Source: Salinimicrobium marinum (GTDB taxonomy: Bacteria > Bacteroidota > Bacteroidia > Flavobacteriales > Flavobacteriaceae). Taken from it: a DNA stretch of 64,000 nucleotides. A program made the position numbers and the translations under genes. Where the stretch lies: assembly GCF_014651535.1 (NCBI RefSeq), contig NZ_BMXB01000002.1, forward strand, positions 310,001 through 374,000, read 5' to 3'. The notes below the pieces were generated by a model that searched no databases, was not told the DNA's origin, and saw only the letters and a list, made by a program, of their open reading frames with translations. Positions 62,317 through 64,000 of this stretch are shown here, piece by piece (positions within the stretch are counted from its first letter, which is position 1; the number at the start of each line of letters is the position of its first letter).

Positions 62317-63381
62317 ATGAAAAAACATAATTATAGTGCCGGCCCCTGCATTCTTCCGCAGGAAGTATTCCAGGAGGCTTCTCAGGCAGTCCTTGATTTC
62401 AACAACACAGGGTTATCCATTCTTGAAATCTCCCATCGAAGCAAGGAATTTGTAGATGTAATGGAGGAGGCCCGGAATCTTGCACTCGAACTATTGGGTC
62501 TAGAAGGAAAAGGATACAAAGCCCTGTTTTTACAGGGAGGTGCAAGCACCCAGTTTCTTATGGTGGCTTACAACCTGTTACAGGTGAAAGCCGGATACCT
62601 TAACACCGGAGCCTGGTCTACCAAAGCAATCAAAGAAGCCAAACTTTTTGGGGATGTGGCCGAAGTAGCCTCTTCTGCCGATAAAGATTTTAGATATATT
62701 CCAAAAGGATATTTTATTCCTTCAGATGTTGATTACTTTCACTGTACCAGTAACAATACTATCTACGGAACCCAAATTAAAGAATTCCCGAATACTCCGA
62801 AGCCCATCGTTTGTGACATGAGCAGCGATATATTCTCTAGAGAACTGGATTTTTCTAAATTTGACCTGATCTATGCAGGTGCTCAGAAAAATTTAGGTCC
62901 GGCGGGAACTACTCTGGTAGTCATTAAAGAAGATATACTGGGAAAAGTGGAAAGATCTATACCTTCCATGATGGATTACAAGATCCATATCAATAAAGCG
63001 AGCATGTTCAATACACCAGCGGTATTTGCGGTATATACTTCAATGCTGACACTGAGATGGATCAAAAAGAACGGCGGAATTGCAGCAATGGAAGAGAGAA
63101 ACGAAAAGAAAGCTGCTCTGTTATATTCAGAAATTGACATTAATCCATTATTTCAGGGATATGCAGATAAAAAGGATCGTTCTACTATGAACGCGACTTT
63201 CACATTATTAAATGACGACCTAAAGGAAACCTTTGATACCATGTGGAAGGAAGCCGGAGTAAACGGATTAAACGGCCACCGAAGTGTTGGAGGTTATCGT
63301 GCATCTATGTACAATGCCCTTCCACTGGAAAGTGTACAGGTACTAGTAGACGTGATGAGTGAATTAGAACGTAAGGCATAA
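62317..63381 (+). CDS. serC: Phosphoserine aminotransferase
   Basis: The enzyme converts 3-phosphohydroxypyruvate and glutamate to phosphoserine, second step of serine synthesis, and also serves pyridoxine synthesis in some bacteria. At 354 residues it is full length. Landmarks are NYSAGPCILPQEVF at the start, LFLQGGASTQFLMVAYNLL near 71, and the PLP lysine region YAGAQKNLGPAGTT near 190. The end GLNGHRSVGGYRASMYNALP is the conserved phosphate-binding region. ATG start; serA follows after 28 bases, so the two form an operon. Confidence 0.95.
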   Translation: MKKHNYSAGPCILPQEVFQEASQAVLDFNNTGLSILEISHRSKEFVDVMEEARNLALELLGLEGKGYKALFLQGGASTQFLMVAYNLLQVKAGYLNTGAWSTKAIKEAKLFGDVAEVASSADKDFRYIPKGYFIPSDVDYFHCTSNNTIYGTQIKEFPNTPKPIVCDMSSDIFSRELDFSKFDLIYAGAQKNLGPAGTTLVVIKEDILGKVERSIPSMMDYKIHINKASMFNTPAVFAVYTSMLTLRWIKKNGGIAAMEERNEKKAALLYSEIDINPLFQGYADKKDRSTMNATFTLLNDDLKETFDTMWKEAGVNGLNGHRSVGGYRASMYNALPLESVQVLVDVMSELERKA

Positions 63382-63409
63382 TAAAGGAATAAGTACAGAA
63401 AACAACTGA

Positions 63410-64000
63410 ATGAAAGTTTTAGTAAACGATCCCATATCCCAAAGCGGAATCAAAGCGCTGGAAGCGGCCGGTTTTGAAGTAGACTCTGTCAAAGTCGCCC
63501 AGGAACAGCTCAAGTCGTACATTAATGAAAATGATATCAGTGTACTTTTAGTTAGAAGTGCAACCAAAGTGCGGAAAGATCTTATTGACTCCTGCCCCAG
63601 CCTTAAACTTATTGGCCGCGGCGGAGTAGGAATGGATAATATTGATGTGGAGTATGCCAAAAGCAAAGGCATTCATGTAATCAATACACCTGCAGCTTCC
63701 TCGGAATCTGTGGCAGAGCTTGTTTTTGCACATTTATTTACCGGAGTACGTTATTTACACGATTCCAATCGAAATATGCCGCTGGAAGGTGATTCCCGGT
63801 TTAAGGAATTAAAGAAAAGTTATGCCAGAGGCAGCGAATTAAGAGGTAAAACTATTGGGATTATTGGCTTTGGCCGCATTGGCCGCCAGGTTGCAAAGAT
63901 TGCGCTGGGACTGGGAATGAAGGTGATTGCAAGCGACCAGAAAGAAGGAGAAGCAGAAATTACACTTAACTTTTATAACGACCAAACCATCACCATTCCA
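63410..64000 (+). CDS. serA: D-3-phosphoglycerate dehydrogenase (3' end cut off)
   Basis: The frame from the ATG at 63410 is open to the window edge for 197 codons. The start MKVLVNDPISQSGIKALEAA and LIGRGGVGMDNIDVEYAKSK near residue 65 are typical of D-2-hydroxyacid dehydrogenases. The NAD-binding motif GIIGFGRIGRQVAKIAL appears near residue 147. It would oxidise 3-phosphoglycerate to 3-phosphohydroxypyruvate, the first step of serine synthesis. The catalytic His and any regulatory domain lie outside the window. It follows serC at 28 bases. Confidence 0.92.
   Translation, partial: MKVLVNDPISQSGIKALEAAGFEVDSVKVAQEQLKSYINENDISVLLVRSATKVRKDLIDSCPSLKLIGRGGVGMDNIDVEYAKSKGIHVINTPAASSESVAELVFAHLFTGVRYLHDSNRNMPLEGDSRFKELKKSYARGSELRGKTIGIIGFGRIGRQVAKIALGLGMKVIASDQKEGEAEITLNFYNDQTITIP

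Overview
The window looks like chromosome of a member of the Bacteroidota, most likely a marine-type Flavobacteriaceae relative of Gramella or Salegentibacter. The genus is inferred. The evidence is AT-rich intergenic DNA, promoters of the TTTG-N19/20-TAnnTTTG type, starts without Shine-Dalgarno sequences, a type IX secretion (T9SS) C-terminal signal, DUF4402 proteins, a lipoprotein-type TamA (TamL) beside TamB, and the flavobacterial order acyl-CoA reductase / ferredoxin / serC / serA. I see no rRNA, tRNA, CRISPR array, phage or insertion sequence.

Bases 1-24,500 hold mixed housekeeping and stress genes. They include a truncated 5TMR-LYT/PAS sensor, a Ppx/GppA-HD phosphatase, a GH3 glucosidase behind a Crp/Fnr regulator, a J-domain/KTSC protein, an S9 peptidase with an extra N-terminal domain, an OYE ene-reductase, a lipoprotein with heptad-spaced histidines, a DbpA-like helicase, an unusual zinc-ribbon SDR protein, a frameshifted SpoIIAA-like gene, a universal stress protein with a quinone oxidoreductase, a DUF2383 protein, an APC permease and upp. 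Bases 24,548-31,930 are a tamB-tamL pair for outer-membrane assembly. An OmpA-family lipoprotein, an amidohydrolase and a DoxX protein follow.

Bases 35,544-47,204 are the most interesting region. One co-directional block has four DUF4402 pilin-like genes (one frameshifted at its start), a PapD-like chaperone, a 1,758-residue T9SS adhesin with a galactose/rhamnose-lectin-like domain, and an 861-residue usher-like outer-membrane protein. I read it as a flavobacterial chaperone-usher-like surface-fibre system.

Bases 47,528-51,298 are a gluconate operon on the minus strand: a GreA-like factor, a gluconokinase/6-phosphogluconate dehydrogenase fusion and a GntP permease. The rest holds a glycosyltransferase, aspartate kinase with a divergent ACT-like gene, an SMP-30-like protein, a CPBP protein, PAP2 phosphatase, 3D-domain lipoprotein, a Gfo/Idh/MocA oxidoreductase, a SlyD-like FKBP, ferredoxin, acyl-CoA reductase and the serine-pathway genes serC and serA (cut by the window edge). 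Degenerate dispersed repeats of the TGTCATTYcGA type occupy several gene-free stretches.
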